Positions 25,573 to 39,088 of a DNA stretch of 64,000 nucleotides are shown one piece after another. The notes below the pieces were generated by a model, which was given only the letters and a program-made list of their open reading frames with translations, had not been told where the DNA came from and ran no database searches. How positions within the stretch are numbered: position 1 is the first letter of the stretch; every line of letters starts with the position of its first letter. The DNA comes from Pterobdella sp. o SKG-2022 (taxonomy: Eukaryota; Annelida; Clitellata; Hirudinida; Piscicolidae). Made by a program: the position numbers and the translations under genes. The DNA lies in contig OZ038321.1 of assembly GCA_964035795.1 (NCBI GenBank), positions 22,827,707 through 22,891,706 of the forward strand, read 5' to 3'.

Positions 25573-28500
25573 TTAAAAGTCTTCGTTACCCAAAAGCTCG
25601 TTTAATTCTTTCTCCAGTATTTGCTGCTGTAGGTTGAAAAAATAAAAGAATTTTTATATAATACATTTTTTTTATACATCAAAATTTTAAAAACTGTATT
25701 TTCAATAAAAATTCTTTCAAAAAAGCAAGCAGCATTAATATATGTTAGTTCATTAATATTCGGAGTTATAAACGCATGAAACATATATGAATTCTCAAAA
25801 TGAATATATTACTCTCGTAATATCAATAAAACTGTTTCTTATACTTGAAAATGTTACGTTGATAACGAAAAGCTTCGTATCTTAATAAACCAACCAGTGT
25901 TTTGAAATTATATTCATTTCATGGTTTGGTTTTTGAAAAAATAAATTCCAGAATCATATTCAAAAACTTCAAATATTCACTTCTGTGTGTATATCTTTGA
26001 TGCTTGTAACCTCTGGAAGAGAACTTTTCAGTTGGCAAAAGTCCTACAAGTTGACATCAGGTTTTATTGGGGTTATGGGTTAGTATACATTTGTTTTTTT
26101 CTATAGAACTTGTATGGTTTTTCCTAGAATCAAGATGAATCTTTTGAATAAATGTCTAATTGTTTAATCATTCTTCCATTATGCATTTATTCTTTGCATA
26201 AAGATTTTATATACTAAAAAAATATTTTAGTAAAATAGTCTACAGGTATCATTAAAACCAGTACCTGCCCAAAAAACCTGTTGATTTTATCACAAGAAAG
26301 ATTCATAGAAACGGGCCTGGACCTGGTCTCTTGTAGGCTCTTATATTGAAACAATATCATTAAGAATCGAAAAGGTTTGTGAGTTAATAGACCTTTTCTA
26401 AACAAGAATTATTTATATTTTCACCAAAACTATATTGCTTCATATAACATCAATTTTTTCTATAATGGTCTGTTGATTGAATAAAAATTTTGTTTCAATA
26501 AATATATATCATGAATACTCCTTAACTTAAAATGCTTTTGCAAATTTTTTTTTTCAAATATCCCAACAATATAAGAAAATTTTTCTACATAGATACAAAA
26601 TACATGAAAATATTTGCATTGATGTTATTGGAAAAAAACAAGGTGTTGTTACGTGGATGGATAGTTTATCAAACTGTTCCACAGAGATCTGCAGCGAAGA
26701 AGGTACGCTAGAAATGGGTGTGTAAAGAGGCAGAGTTTTCTCTTTGAAATCCTGAATTTATTCAAATGATAGTGTTACTACGTTGTTTTCAATATAAAAA
26801 TTCGAAAAACCAAATTTGGATCAAGATTTTTGATATTAAAAATGTTTTATCCATTAATGAAAATTTTTCTGAAATCAAAAAGCTTTGTGAAAGAATAAAT
26901 TTTATAAATCATTCTGTTTTTTTTCATCACCCATATTTTATCTTATCAGCCCTATACAGAACTTTCGAAAATTTTTGAATGTTTCGATATTCTTAATGAT
27001 TAGAATTTTCCCAGCTATAATCAATCAAGTATACTTTATAACAAAGACAAAAACTTTCAAAAAAATAATAATCACAAAAAACAAGAAAAAAGTGGAACAC
27101 AAACTATAAAACAAAAAAACTACTTGTGAATTTGTTTCTTGACCAATGGCCCCATGGCTTTTGAGAAAGTTTTGCATCTGTTTGTGGCCCAGCTTGCAGG
27201 CGATGTCAAGAGGGGTCATGCCGTTCTGTTGTGAGCAGGCTTCTCGTTGTAAAGAATATATTTTTGTATTGTATTGGATTTAAGGTGAAATTTTTGATGT
27301 TATTGATTATATTCATACTATAAAAAAATTTGATGACAAAGTTTTTTCTTGGTCAAAAAATTTTTTAAATTTGAAATGCATAATTATTTTTGAGAAAAAA
27401 TATAAATATATAAAATAATTATTGAAAATTAAAAATATGTAAACATTAATGAAAAAAATGTTGGAACACATCGTCTTACATTGGACTTTGCATTCATGTC
27501 GCAACAATTGTTGATGACGAATTCTGCGGCCCTAATGTGGTTGAAATAAGCACACAAATGCAGTGGTCCCAGTCCGTCCTGCGATGTTACGACATGGAAG
27601 TTTTAATGAGGGTTTTGGTTTAGTTTTTAAATAATTTTTTAAAGTATTTTAGCATTACATCATAACCAATTTTGCACAAAACGTGACAAGTAAAACAGAC
27701 ACAATTAGCTAATTAGAAAACGCAATGCTAAAACAACAAAAAATCAACATTATTGTTAGAAGACAAAGAAGCTTTATGAGTCAAAAGGGCAGAAGAGCAA
27801 GCCAAATGGTTGTGTTGCAGGGTGAGATGGAGGGGTGTGAAGCCTCTGTTAGTCTGTTGGTGCACTGAGGAGCCTGCCTGGATCAGGGTTTCAACCCCCT
27901 TTAGGTGACCGTGCTTCGCCGCGCAGTGCAAAGCCGTCAACCCATCCTATGTGTACGTTGGGTATTGGGGGTTTATCAGTTTTTTATGATTATTTCATTA
28001 AATGCATTGATTAGCCTATTAACAAAAAATTCAAGCCAAACCCTTTTTTTACTGAATGTTATTTGATTATATTAAACGTTGAGACACAATTGAGCATGTT
28101 ATTGATTGCATTTTCTTTTCGAGGCTTCAATATAAAAACAAAATGTCATACGTTAGTGACGTTGTGAACATTAGCTCCTTTTTCAAGCAGAAGCTCCATC
28201 ATTGAATCCTTGCCTTCACTGGCTGACACGTGGAGGGGAGTGATGCCAGTCTGATGGCGTTGATGTTCAATGTTACAGATGTGTGATATGACCTCAAGAT
28301 CTGTACTATGATATTACATAATTATAGTGTGGTGGAATAGAATTAAAATTCATAATAGGTACTATAAAGTAAAGAGAAATGCGTGAGTAGAAAAATGGGA
28401 GTTATAATCAATTGAATGATAGTGACTGTAGATATCACCTTCTTTTAATTATTAAAAAAAATAAAAATAGAATATTATAAAAATAGAGACAAATAAAAAA

Positions 28501-31500
28501 ACTTAAAATGATCGATTTCAATAAAAAATACAGGTAAAAAAAAGAGAATGAATACCTTGGACTTGGCATTTACATCAACCTTGTCGACCAGCAACTTTAC
28601 TATATCAGCACTGTTGTAATGCACTGCATAGTGTAGAGGTGTGAAGCCTGACTGCAAGTGTTGGTGGGATTGTAGTGAAGATATTTCAATTATATTATTA
28701 TTTTATGAATTTTTTCGTTTTGTAAAGCCTCAATATTGTTTCGCTTGATTACTTTATTAAAAAATTTATTTTTTAAATTAGACAATCATCAAATTTAAAC
28801 ATCAAACACCAACTCAACCCAAAATTGGTGCTGAGAATCAATAAATTAAACTTTAATTGCCACTTTACTATTTATAGCCACCCAATAAAAACAACAACCA
28901 TTTTTTTTCATCTAACTTTTGATGCGATGTTTGGCTCAGACCCTTGTGAAAGAAGTAGGTCAAAAGATTCTGAATCGTTTCCTGCTATTGCATTGTACAA
29001 GGATGATCGTTTGCTGGCCTGTTTTGTCGAGGTTTGATCGAACGTATCAAATAAATTTTGAGGGGTGTGAGGTTTTAATCAGTGTTTCATAATGAAATAT
29101 TTTTTTTAGATCGACCATTAGTCGATATTGAGGTTTTGCTAGCCCAAAAAATGTTGATAAAGGAACCATTCCTTTCTACTTAATGTCAGCCCACGCGGGA
29201 CTGAAGCCGGTAATTTTTGATAATTAGTCTAATGCTTTACCACTGAGCCATCCGGACTGACAAAGAATTAAATTTTATAATTGCGTTTTAAACTGTGTGT
29301 GTCTTCTCATTGAAAAATTGGAATAGTTTTTCACAACTACTTTTATAGAAAATATATACCAATGTAATGATACAAGCATGTAATGATACAAGCATGTAAT
29401 GATACAAGCATGTAATGATACAAGCATGTAATGATACAAGCATGTAATGATACAAGCATGTAATGATACAAGCATGTAATGTGATGCCATGGGCAAATAA
29501 TGAAACATACTCTCCTCAACAGACTGTCAACCACCCCTGCATGCTTGTGTTGCACAGCAGATTTCAAGGCTTTCTCCATGTTCTGCAAAAAGTTTAAGCA
29601 TTAATTGAATTTAAATTTTATATGTTTTTAGATATTGCTGATTAGTTTTCAATTCGATTTCATTGAATGTGAGTTCAACTTCCATTTTGTACTAGAAAGC
29701 ATCATAATGTTAACGACAAAACTATTTTCAACCAAATTAGGAACAAAAATATAGATAATAAATACTAATTAAAAAAGTACTTCAAGGACCTTTTGGTTCA
29801 GAGAACTCTTTTGCAGCACAAACTCCACCAAATCATGGTACCCCCTTTCACAGGCCAGAGCCAACATCGGTTCAAGTTTCTTGTAAGTGTGTAGTGGAGT
29901 CATAGTCTATTTCTATTGATGTTTGTTCATGTTTTAAATGTCATATTTCATAAAGTACAGTGGGTTTTGAATTTAAAGATGTATTTCTCTATATACCGTA
30001 TTTTTGCAAAAACCTGAAAACTTTTAGGTTTAATTTAATTATTCAAATATTTAAATATCCTTTTATAATATTCTAATATTCTATAATTATAATTGATCTT
30101 GAATTAGCAACTAATTTTTCAACAAATTGAAAATGCGTTTCAAGAATTCTTCAGCTAAGGCAAAAGCTTAGATTTGCAGTACCCGGATTTTCCAACCACT
30201 TGTACGAACAAGCAATATTAAAAACATAACAATTTGATATAAACAGCACAGCAGCAATATATCAATGACAAACTTCAGAACCACATTATCTCACTAACCA
30301 CCGAAACCTTCTATTAATCCTTCTATTATTACCCACCACCCTCATATCAACATCTTACCGAAGCATCAGTAATCCTTTCAGCTAGCAGCTTCACTACATC
30401 TACATGCCCCCCTTCAGAAGCCAGGTATAAAGCATCCTTGCCTTTCTGTTGTGGGTAGTGAAGTGTGTTGTGGGGGATGTTAGAATTTTAGTTTTGATCG
30501 AGTATAGATTTATCTATATCAAATATTAACTTTATAGATATTTTGTCAACTATTAAGAAAAATTTCAATTATTGATAACTTTTTCACTAAGTTAGTTTGT
30601 TATAAATGGCTCATTCAACTGATTTGATAAAAGCATACATGATCAAGAGCGTGCACATCAGCTCCTCGGGTCAGAAGTAACGACACCACTAAGCTGTGAC
30701 CTGAAGAGCTTGCCTGGTGCAATGCTGTTGAGCCTGACTGTGTGTTGAGGATGCTTTTAAGAAGGGGTTTGAAGTTCTGTTTATATGGTTTCAATAAAGG
30801 TTTTGAAGTTAAGTTTTGTTGTAATGATTTTTTGAAATGCTGAAGTGCTTTAGTTTTGAGATGCCTGGTTTGAGCGTTCAAAGTTATTTTTTATGTAAAA
30901 TAAGTTGAAAAACACAGAGCTAAATTTTTTTTGCAGTTGAGATATTCTCTCAGTACAGAGCTTTTTTGTTGAAGTTAAAGTATTCTCAACCACGCCAGGT
31001 GAAATACACTCAAATAATGAAGGAAGGTATGTATGTAGATTTTGGAGGCCTAAACTCGTTGTTAGTTTCAAGTTTGATTGTTTTTCAAATAAGATTAAAA
31101 CGCCAATATTGGCTTAGTTGTTTTCAAATTCATTACACTTGTTATGTTATTTTTATTATTTTTTTATGCACTTATGCTTTTTTTATGTTTTCTGTCTGCA
31201 TAAATATTCTTTTCACCTATCATGAAAAATGTATTTGTTGAAAATTTACACTCAATCTTTTTCAATTCTATTTTGTTATATATAATTTTCATCTTCCACG
31301 TTAATTAGCCTAAAAAATGAAGTATTTTTTGTCTAAGAAGCAGGTGTAAACTTGATAATTCTCGATGTTAAAATATTAGGTTCTGTTTCTGGGCCGAAAA
31401 AAGTATTGAAAATTTTTATTATGAATATAACTATTTCAGCATCAATTTCAATTAGAATATCAATGAACACAAAGGCTAATTACAAAAAATTTTTAGAAAA

Positions 31501-31987
31501 AATTGAAACACAAATAACTACAGAGTTCACTTAAATTAATTCGTGATTCAAATCTCATTAAACTGTCTGAATATGTATTTCTAGCTCAAAAAGTTATAAA
31601 ATCATTTCAACACTTGAAACAAACGAAAATACGTCCGATCAAAAATCAGTAGAAGTTTGTTATTTGTTTCAAATAATCTATTTCTAATATATTTTTTTGG
31701 ATTCGTATAACATAAATTTCCCTTATTTTCATGTTCAATCCTTGAATCCCAAGCCAAATTGATTTTGTTTTCTCATATTTCAGAAAATTCTAAAGTTAAA
31801 AAAAAAGATAAACCTTCATAAACATCTATATATGAACCATTTATGCCCATAGACCCGCTATAATGAACCACCATAGACGAACCTTGTTTTTCCACAGAGG
31901 AGCTTTGGGATGTTTTTCTAGGTATTTGAGAACCTGTTTAAATTTTCCATGGTGTGCTAGTTGCAGAAAGTACTCTATTCGCTGGTT
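25573..31987 (-). CDS. Ankyrin-repeat protein, about 12 repeats (5' end incomplete)
   Basis: Exons in coding order: 31987-31883, 30737-30639, 30445-30359, 29879-29781, 29582-29511, 29018-28917, 28651-28556, 28250-28152, 27946-27749, 27578-27480, 27225-27124, 26751-26653, 26339-26265, 26043-25981, 25626-25573 (stop TAA at 25575-25573). They encode 482 aa. Exons 1-11 make a continuous ankyrin solenoid with repeats such as SGSTALHQASSSGHSLVVSL, TGITPLHVSASEGKDSMMEL and DGLTALHCAAKHGHLKGVET. Most repeats are one 96-102-nt exon, one exon carries two, and 29582-29511 is a 24-codon short repeat. All junctions are phase 0. The C-terminal ~100 residues (last four exons) have no recognisable domain. 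The first exon and start codon lie upstream of 31987 and were not found. The repeats are protein-interaction modules; no specific function can be assigned, and no kinase, SOCS or channel domain is visible. Confidence 0.85.
29108..29261 (-). mobile_element. tRNA-derived SINE, copy 2
   Basis: The minus-strand head 29261-29185 has box A-like TGGCTCAGTGGTAAAGC and box B-like GGCTTCAGTCCCGC, and its GTCAG start pairs with the CTGAC end. The body at 29108-29184 matches copy 1 (AGATCGAC, ATATTG-GGTTTTG-TAGC, ACCATTCCTT). It is inserted in the ankyrin-gene intron between exons 29511 and 29018, sense to the gene. Confidence 0.82.
29363..29480. repeat. 16-bp tandem repeat, seven copies
   Basis: GATACAAGCATGTAAT is repeated seven times without visible change from about 29369 to 29480. 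It lies in the ankyrin-gene intron, 30 bp past the donor of exon 29582-29511. The spacer-free units and absence of cas genes rule out a CRISPR. Confidence 0.95.
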
Positions 31988-33910
31988 CTAAGGTAATTTC
32001 CGGTGGTTGTGAGTTATTTTATTTATTTTCAATTTTGCTGAGTTTTTTTGCCAAAAAAGTTTTCACTTTCAAATGAACATACAGTTCTTAATTTTTTTTA
32101 TCATTGCAGAAATAATATAAAAAAATGTGTAGAAATGGTAGATAAAAAAAGTGATTTATAATGATCAAAATAATCTACTCACTGAGATCTTTTAATGCAT
32201 TAGAAGCATCAGATCAGATAGAAATATTAATTTTTAAAATTAATATTAATAAAAATAAAGAAACAAATAATAATGATAAAAAGTATTAAAATTAGTACAC
32301 AAAGGTAGAGACCAAAACCCACAATTACCTTGAATATTCTGAACATACTCACAAATATTTTCCAATACAAAACATCTCACTTCCCTTACGCAGAAAAACT
32401 CTTATATACATCCAAGCTTTAGACATCCACTGTACATATTCTCATATGTATTCATATAATTTTTCAATTCAATATATAAAATATACTTTATGCATTATAC
32501 ATATTAATATATATAGTTTTGTATCTGTTTATGTATATATGTAAAAAATATTTTAATTACTAAGGGGTTTTCAAATGATTGTACAGCGTATACTTATTTC
32601 AATTTAGCTATAAATTTTGTGTAAGAGTATTACAATGGTTTACAATATGAAAGATTGATCCGGACTACTGATTGAATTTCATTTTTGTTATTGTTTTTAG
32701 TTTTTGAATTTTAACATTTTTTTTGATAAATATTATTAATTGTATTTAAATATATTTAAGATAATATAAAAAATTTATACCATTAAATATTGCTGTATAT
32801 GCCATATTCATATACTAAAATATACATTAAATGTTTACATTTGTAGCATTAATATATATTAAATTCTTATTTATTATTTATTGAGATAATCTTCAGGTAT
32901 TCCATTATCAACTAGAACATAGATTTCGATATGATTCACATTATTTGTTAATGCTAGCATGCACGGAGATGTTTTGAGAAAACAAGTGGGAATCCACGTA
33001 GCTCTCGTATTGGGATTTTTAATAGGTATAACTCTGGTTTTGAGTTTGTAAGGGGTATATTTTTTTATTTATCCATTTTATTTTATATATATTTTTCAAT
33101 TATTATTTTTTCTTAATTTCAATTTTTTAATTAATTTATTCATTTTTTTTGTTGAACTTATTTTGCTCATTTATTTTACTGTGTTGTATTATTATTTATT
33201 TGAAAAAATTTCAAAAAACCATGCATGCTACTAACGCTTATGTAGAAATCATCTGAAACTTACTATAGTTTTCTATCAAAAACCATTTTTTTAAAATAAA
33301 GTTTTCAATTCAAAATATTAAAAATATTTTTTGGTTCATTATAAGTGTTCTACAGAATAAATCTCGAATAGTTGATATACCAAATAGATGAGCAAATAAA
33401 ATTTATTGAGAATATAATTTTTGAATGTGAAATAAAGAACAAGAAAATGGAACTTTGCTCTATCGAATGATTTCTAAAATTAATTTTTAAAAAGTTAAGC
33501 TTTTATAAAGTTGTCGAGAATTATTGCAAGCTTCTACAAAATGAAAATTTTGCTTATTGAGAATTGGTGTTAACTTCAGTTTTATTTTATATCAAAACCT
33601 CACTAATTCCATAAAATTTGAAGAAATAAAATAAAATTCTCAAAAAACAAAGTTAAATTCAATTTAAAACTTGGTTTCAAAACATATTAAAAACAGAATA
33701 AAATGTATTGAAAAATAAAGCACACCAATTACAATTACAATGCCATAAACTTCAAAAGTTTACTCATAATACACACTGCATCACAAAAAACACGAAGGAA
33801 TAGCAAAAAATAGGTTAACAAAACAAAACATAAACACTTAGAACAAAAACTTTCAATAAAAATAATTAGTGGCTGCAAATTGGCTGATTCAAATGATTGT
33901 CACATTAACA
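31988..33910. other. Spacer between HAAO and the ankyrin gene, with one doubtful open stretch
   Basis: This should contain the missing first exon(s) of the ankyrin gene. The only candidate is about 32888-33047. On the minus strand it is open for over 50 codons and includes an ankyrin-like phrase (MLALTNNVNHIEIYVLVDNG) but ends in a stop with no good donor. On the plus strand the same DNA has an ATG followed by a hydrophobic stretch (VALVLGFLIGITLVLS) and a GTAAGG donor. I cannot decide whether either is real. The rest is A/T-rich filler. Confidence 0.3.
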
Positions 33911-36900
33911 TTATTCTTCTTGGCTGATCACCAACAGGTAATTGCCTGGATCCTGTTCTATCGTGCATCTGCGTCAAAAAGTTGTTGGTGAGACATAATT
34001 GGTTTTTATTTATTATATTTAAATTATATATTATAGAAAAAATTTAATTTTTCAATATTTTCCTATTTAACATCTATTTTTCTTGAATACTATACAGATC
34101 GACTTAATTGGTTCTAACAAGTACTTACTTCACATTAATGGGCAAAAGGTAGGTGTCATCTAGAGAGAGGTGGAAGGTTTTGTTAGGTAGCTTTAGTCTG
34201 CTTTCTCCTTTCTGTAGTTAGATCGTATGTTGTTGAGGTTAGTGTTTCAGTAAGGTGTTGTTAGTGTGGTTATTTATCTTTTTATGGCAACAAGGGGCCT
34301 AAAAGCTTTTGGAGATAATGCCACTATAACCTTACTAGCAATTAAGTTGATATAAAAATAATGATGAATCAAAATTGAAAAATTTTTTACCATTTATTGT
34401 TAAATAAAAAGCTTCGAAACAAATATTTTTTGTTGAAACTATTTAGTAAACAACTAATATTATTTATAAATTATTAACGTATTGGTTAAGCCATGTCTCA
34501 GCATTGACGTTAGTGAAGGTGTGGTTGGTGCCTCCATAGATCAACACCTGTGGAACACAGGAATCCTTTATGAGCCATTTAGCAATTTTAACTCAGTAGA
34601 ACTAGTTATAAGAACATGTAGCGTTTTATACCGATTTCAGTAGCAGAACGTTTTTATCAATAAGTGCTCCTAATAATATGTTTTTAATAATAAAATAATC
34701 CTAACAATACGTTTTCAATGATGAAGTAATTTTTAAATTAAATCAACAATTTAACGATTCCTACCTTGAACTTATACAGGGGAGGGCCAAAGAGGCAGAC
34801 AGACTGTTGTTGATCGATGACATGAGAGTTGTTAGAGACCCATTGGCGTAAGTTGAAGGGAAGGCTGAGGTCCATGTTGTTGTCAGTTTCAAATAGTGCA
34901 GTGTAGTTTTGAGCTGCGGGGTTTAGGTGGATCTTATTATATATAGAACTGGGTGGTTTTGTGATAAAGGACTTGTTGAGTTTTATATATGAAAAAAATG
35001 AGAAGTTGGATAGTTAAAAGCATTTAGTGAAATTTTCAAAGAAAAGTTTTGTTATAACTAGTTAGAAAAAATAATTTTAAAAATTTTTGAATTTAATTTG
35101 TTTAAAAAGTTGTATACCATGTAATTTTTTTTAATTAACTGCAAATTAAAAAAGATAATTCTATTTTTATATTGATTTTATATAACTAATTTGTTAATGA
35201 ACTGAATGAGTCTGATTGTTGAGCTGGTATTTTGAGTTTAAAAACTATTCTTATATAATGTTTTTGAGCCTTGAAAAAATTATCTATATAAAAAAACACT
35301 AAAAAAATTAGGTTCAAATTATTTCAATAAAATTAGGATAATTATATAACTGTTTAAAATATGAAGATCACTGAGTTTAATAAGTAATGCCAAATAGTTT
35401 TCGAAAATTTAGTTACGTTATTAAGATTTATGTAATTTTTTTCTTTAAAGAAATTTTGCTTTGAAACTCTCAAAATTCATACCAACATGAACCCATTTGT
35501 AATGCAGTTGAAAGTTATTTTAAATTTTGGTTTTTGATGAAATCATTAGGGATAATATGATGCGAATTCTTATGCCCTCAATCAAAAGTTACCAATTGGT
35601 TCGCAGAGAGATGGTGCACAAATGAAATGTTCCCCGTATGTTCGACATTACATAGCTTAGTGGTTCAAAAACAACAATAGAGAAAAATAAAATTTTTTGA
35701 GTTTTTTGAAAAAATTATGTTAGCTCACTTGGTTTTCCGGTTTGTTTTTCTTGAGAGTTAGCAAATCTAGAAATAAATTTTCACTTTTTGAAATATTGAA
35801 ATTGTGCTTTTTCAATGCAAAATTGGAATTAATTAGACTTATAATACACGCTTAATGTATAAAGCTTGCTCAAGAGAAATATTAGAAGAACCATTCAATA
35901 TGCCTACACTCTTCTTACTCTACGGTGTTTTCTACTAAGAGAAAATAAATATCACGAACAACATTATTACTATATAAAAGAAACAAAAGATAAGGCTTCA
36001 AGTCAACAGTATTAATACTAAGTTCTGACTTGTTGAATTCGTTCAGAGTATGAAAAGGAAAGAAAGATCAAAATGATATGTTTTAATGTAATGGACTGAA
36101 ATAAAGAAATTTATATGAAATTAGACTTCATTGAAACACAAATAGAGTTAGTTAAAAAGGAAAAAGTTCGAAGAATAGAAAAGGAAATGACAAACAGTAA
36201 TAAATTAATTAAAAAGCTTATTTGAATAACATTTTTATGATAAGGTTGTACTTATCAACAATTTTAGTTTTTTTTTTTAAATAAATGTATCAAAAATTTT
36301 TCATAAAAAATTGAAAATAAAAAGTTATTCAAATAATATAAAAAAAGATACATAAGATGTCTCTAAAAAAGATTATTATTTATAACAACATTAACACTTG
36401 TGAGATCAAAATTAATATCAAGATTATAACGATAATAATCTTCATCATATTTGTCTTAATTACTATAATAAACGTTACAAACTCTTGAAGGTACTGCACC
36501 ATCTTGGATGCCTCAGTGTTCCAGTGGAAAGTGCGTTCGAAGAGCACATCCAAGTTTCGTGGATCTTCAGATGGGCAGTAAAACCTTTAGTGGTTGAAGA
36601 TTGAGTTTAAAACTTTTTTTGGTCAAGTTAACCTTGCAAATATTGATGTTTATCGATACTTGCGAAGACTTCTATAACTCGGTTGTTTGCCTTAGTGCCG
36701 TTTAAATTGAAATATTACTATCAATTTAAAAAATAATTATTTTTTCATATAAGTTTAAATCGCTCTTATAAGAAACCTCACAAAGACCCATATGCACCTT
36801 AAAATATCAATCTCTTGAGGGTTCCTTCTTCTTTCGATCACCAGACCCAAGGTGTCTTTGAAGCGTTGAGGGGAGTGAGGGATACGTGCGGGAAGAACAA

Positions 36901-39088
36901 ATATCTGAAATGTTTATCTAGATAGTCATTGTGTGTTATTCCTTCCTTTTGCTTTTTTGGCGCTATATAAATTATGGTTATTATGAATATATTTATTTTG
37001 TTTTTCACACGAATTATCAGCTAGGACCATATGTGTAAAGATAGGTTGAATATGTTTAATTTCATGGGCGAAGTACAATTTATTTTTAAAATTAATGTGA
37101 TGTTAGAATCAAAAGTTTATCTTTGAAATATTCAAGCTTTTATAGGTATAAATAATTAAATTCAAAAAAGTATATCAATAAATTAATAAAGTAGCTCTAA
37201 AAAAGAAAAATAAAGTGAACTTTGCAATAAATGACGATAGGTAAACTAAATCTACATGGAATATTGTATAAAAACATAAAACATTAAAAAAATTAATTAA
37301 AAAATAAAGTACCCGGAACATTAGACCAAATACAACAATCAAAATACAATAAAAATAGATTTTTTGAATTTGAGTTAACTTTCATCATACTTCACAACAA
37401 TGAAATGTCTTTGAAACCAACCAACCTCTCCTTCCTTTATTGGTACGTCCCTCTTTACCCCCTTCACCACCACCTTCAGCACCATGTCTCCCTTGTGCTG
37501 GAAAAATAACTGGAAATAATGATGGAAATATTTAAAAGTTTGACAAAAAATGCTTCATTTAACTGGAAAAAATAAGCTGAAAACAAACTAAAAAAAAAGT
37601 TTTTTAATTGAAGTTCAATAAAAATATTTTTTTTGGAGTGAGTCTGATTCAAAAAAACTTAGTGGTGTTTTAGTTAACTTTTGTAAAATTGATTCGTGCT
37701 GAATGATCGGAACAATTCAAGTATACTTATATATGAAGAAAAATAAAGCATATACATAAAAATAAACAAAAAAAATGAAAAATTGCAAAAAAAGAAAATG
37801 AGTGTACTCGAAACATGATTACTAAAATTCTGCTATATAATAAAAAGATAAATTAGAGAAAAATGATAATTTTTGTACACAAACTTGAAAGTATATAAGT
37901 TATCAAAAATCGCTATTATTCAAAAATTAAATCAAATGTATCTCAGATAAAATATCATAAGATAAAATAGTTGTACAAAAGAAAGCTTAAATATTATGCA
38001 ATATTTCTAAAAAACATTAGTTAATTAATTTATTAAATACATTCATGTATTTTTCATTCAAATATTTCTTGGCTTACACGATTCTAAAAATAAAACAGTT
38101 TTTAAATATAATCAATGTTTATAAAAAAATTTCGATAAGTTCAAACTAATCATTAAGCATAAGTTTAGATGAATGACTTATGAGAAGTTCAGTTTCTTCA
38201 AAACATCAATTGTATCTTAAAACTGCTTCACTCTGAAGATTATGAAAAATGAAAAGGGTTGAGTAAAAAAATTACATAATTTACACTAAAATGCTGGTCT
38301 TAAGCACTCAACGCAAGCTTAAAATATGGAACATAGCAATATTTCGGACTAGAGATTATCATGTGATTGTTGATTTAAACTCAAAAGTTGAAAAAAATTT
38401 TCATATATTCTTATAGTCTTCTAATTCTTTATACTTCTAAAACTAATTTTGCTCAAACATGCTGTGAAAAAATACATTTAAATTTTTTTTGAAAACTACA
38501 CTAATCTTTAAAAAAATACTTCTTTACTTCCTTCAAAACTTACTTACATAAAACAAAACACAAAAGGTACTATTCCTTTAAAAAAACTCTATCAAACAAC
38601 ACACCAGTCATGAATACAAACTTCTTCTCCTCGTTGCACGTGGTAATCACTTCTTTCGTTAGAACCACCCACGAACATCACCGTCATCTGGCCATCAAAA
38701 TGCCTGTCCAATTGAAATCTATTTTAATCACACGATGAAGCAACTTAGAGAGATAAAATTAGAATGGTTTTTGAATCGAGTACTTCATCTAAGTTAGTGT
38801 TTGTGAGAATATTTATATAGACAACTAGAAAACATTGCCTATGACTTTACTAATATGAAATCGTTATAAAAAATTTAAATTAGTTCATTATTTCAAAAAA
38901 ATTCTGCCAATATTGATTCAAACTGGTAATGTTAGGCAAGATGAACTCATCAGATGAATGGATTATAATCGGTGACCATCAAGCGTGGAATGAACAGTAA
39001 CTAACATGAAGTGGTTGGAAACAGGAGGCACGAAACGTTCCTTGTTTTCGTCCAACCAGGTGTGAAGATTGATTTTTGAGTCAGCCAT
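33911..39088 (-). CDS. HAAO: HAAO, 3-hydroxyanthranilate 3,4-dioxygenase
   Basis: Cytosolic Fe(II) cupin dioxygenase of the kynurenine pathway. It opens 3-hydroxyanthranilate to the semialdehyde that cyclises to quinolinate, the de novo NAD precursor. Ten exons in coding order: 39088-39006, 38703-38622, 37509-37426, 36904-36798, 36584-36474, 35766-35729, 34913-34765, 34547-34479, 34211-34129, 33968-33911. They total 864 nt, 287 aa, against 286 in human. The start is the ATG at 39088, giving [12 protein letters not shown] as in relatives. Iron ligands by alignment are His49 and Glu55 (DYHVQRGEE) and His93 ([10 protein letters not shown]); the substrate arginines Arg45 and Arg97 are also present. 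The second, non-catalytic cupin half is complete. Exon 6 is only 38 nt. The donor of exon 5 (AC|GTTTAT) was chosen for phase. The final residues, VISQEE, lack the bacterial-type C-terminal Cys pairs. Appears intact and functional. Confidence 0.95.

Noticed and set aside
26640..26720. Plus-strand frame WMDSLSNCSTEICSEEGTLE
   Set aside because: The complementary strand forms a phase-0 exon (26751-26653) with good splice sites linking ankyrin-gene exons.
29363..29480. CRISPR-like array
   Set aside because: Sixteen-bp units directly abut with no spacers, in an animal intron; it is a minisatellite.
30850..31241. Minus-strand frame starting MKLTTSLGLQNLH and plus-strand frame 30966-31241
   Set aside because: Neither joins the ankyrin exons in phase nor shows repeat character; probably intron.
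33939..34150. Plus-strand exons with CAG/GT borders ([32 protein letters not shown])
   Set aside because: The minus strand of the same DNA encodes the last two exons of HAAO in frame with strong homology.
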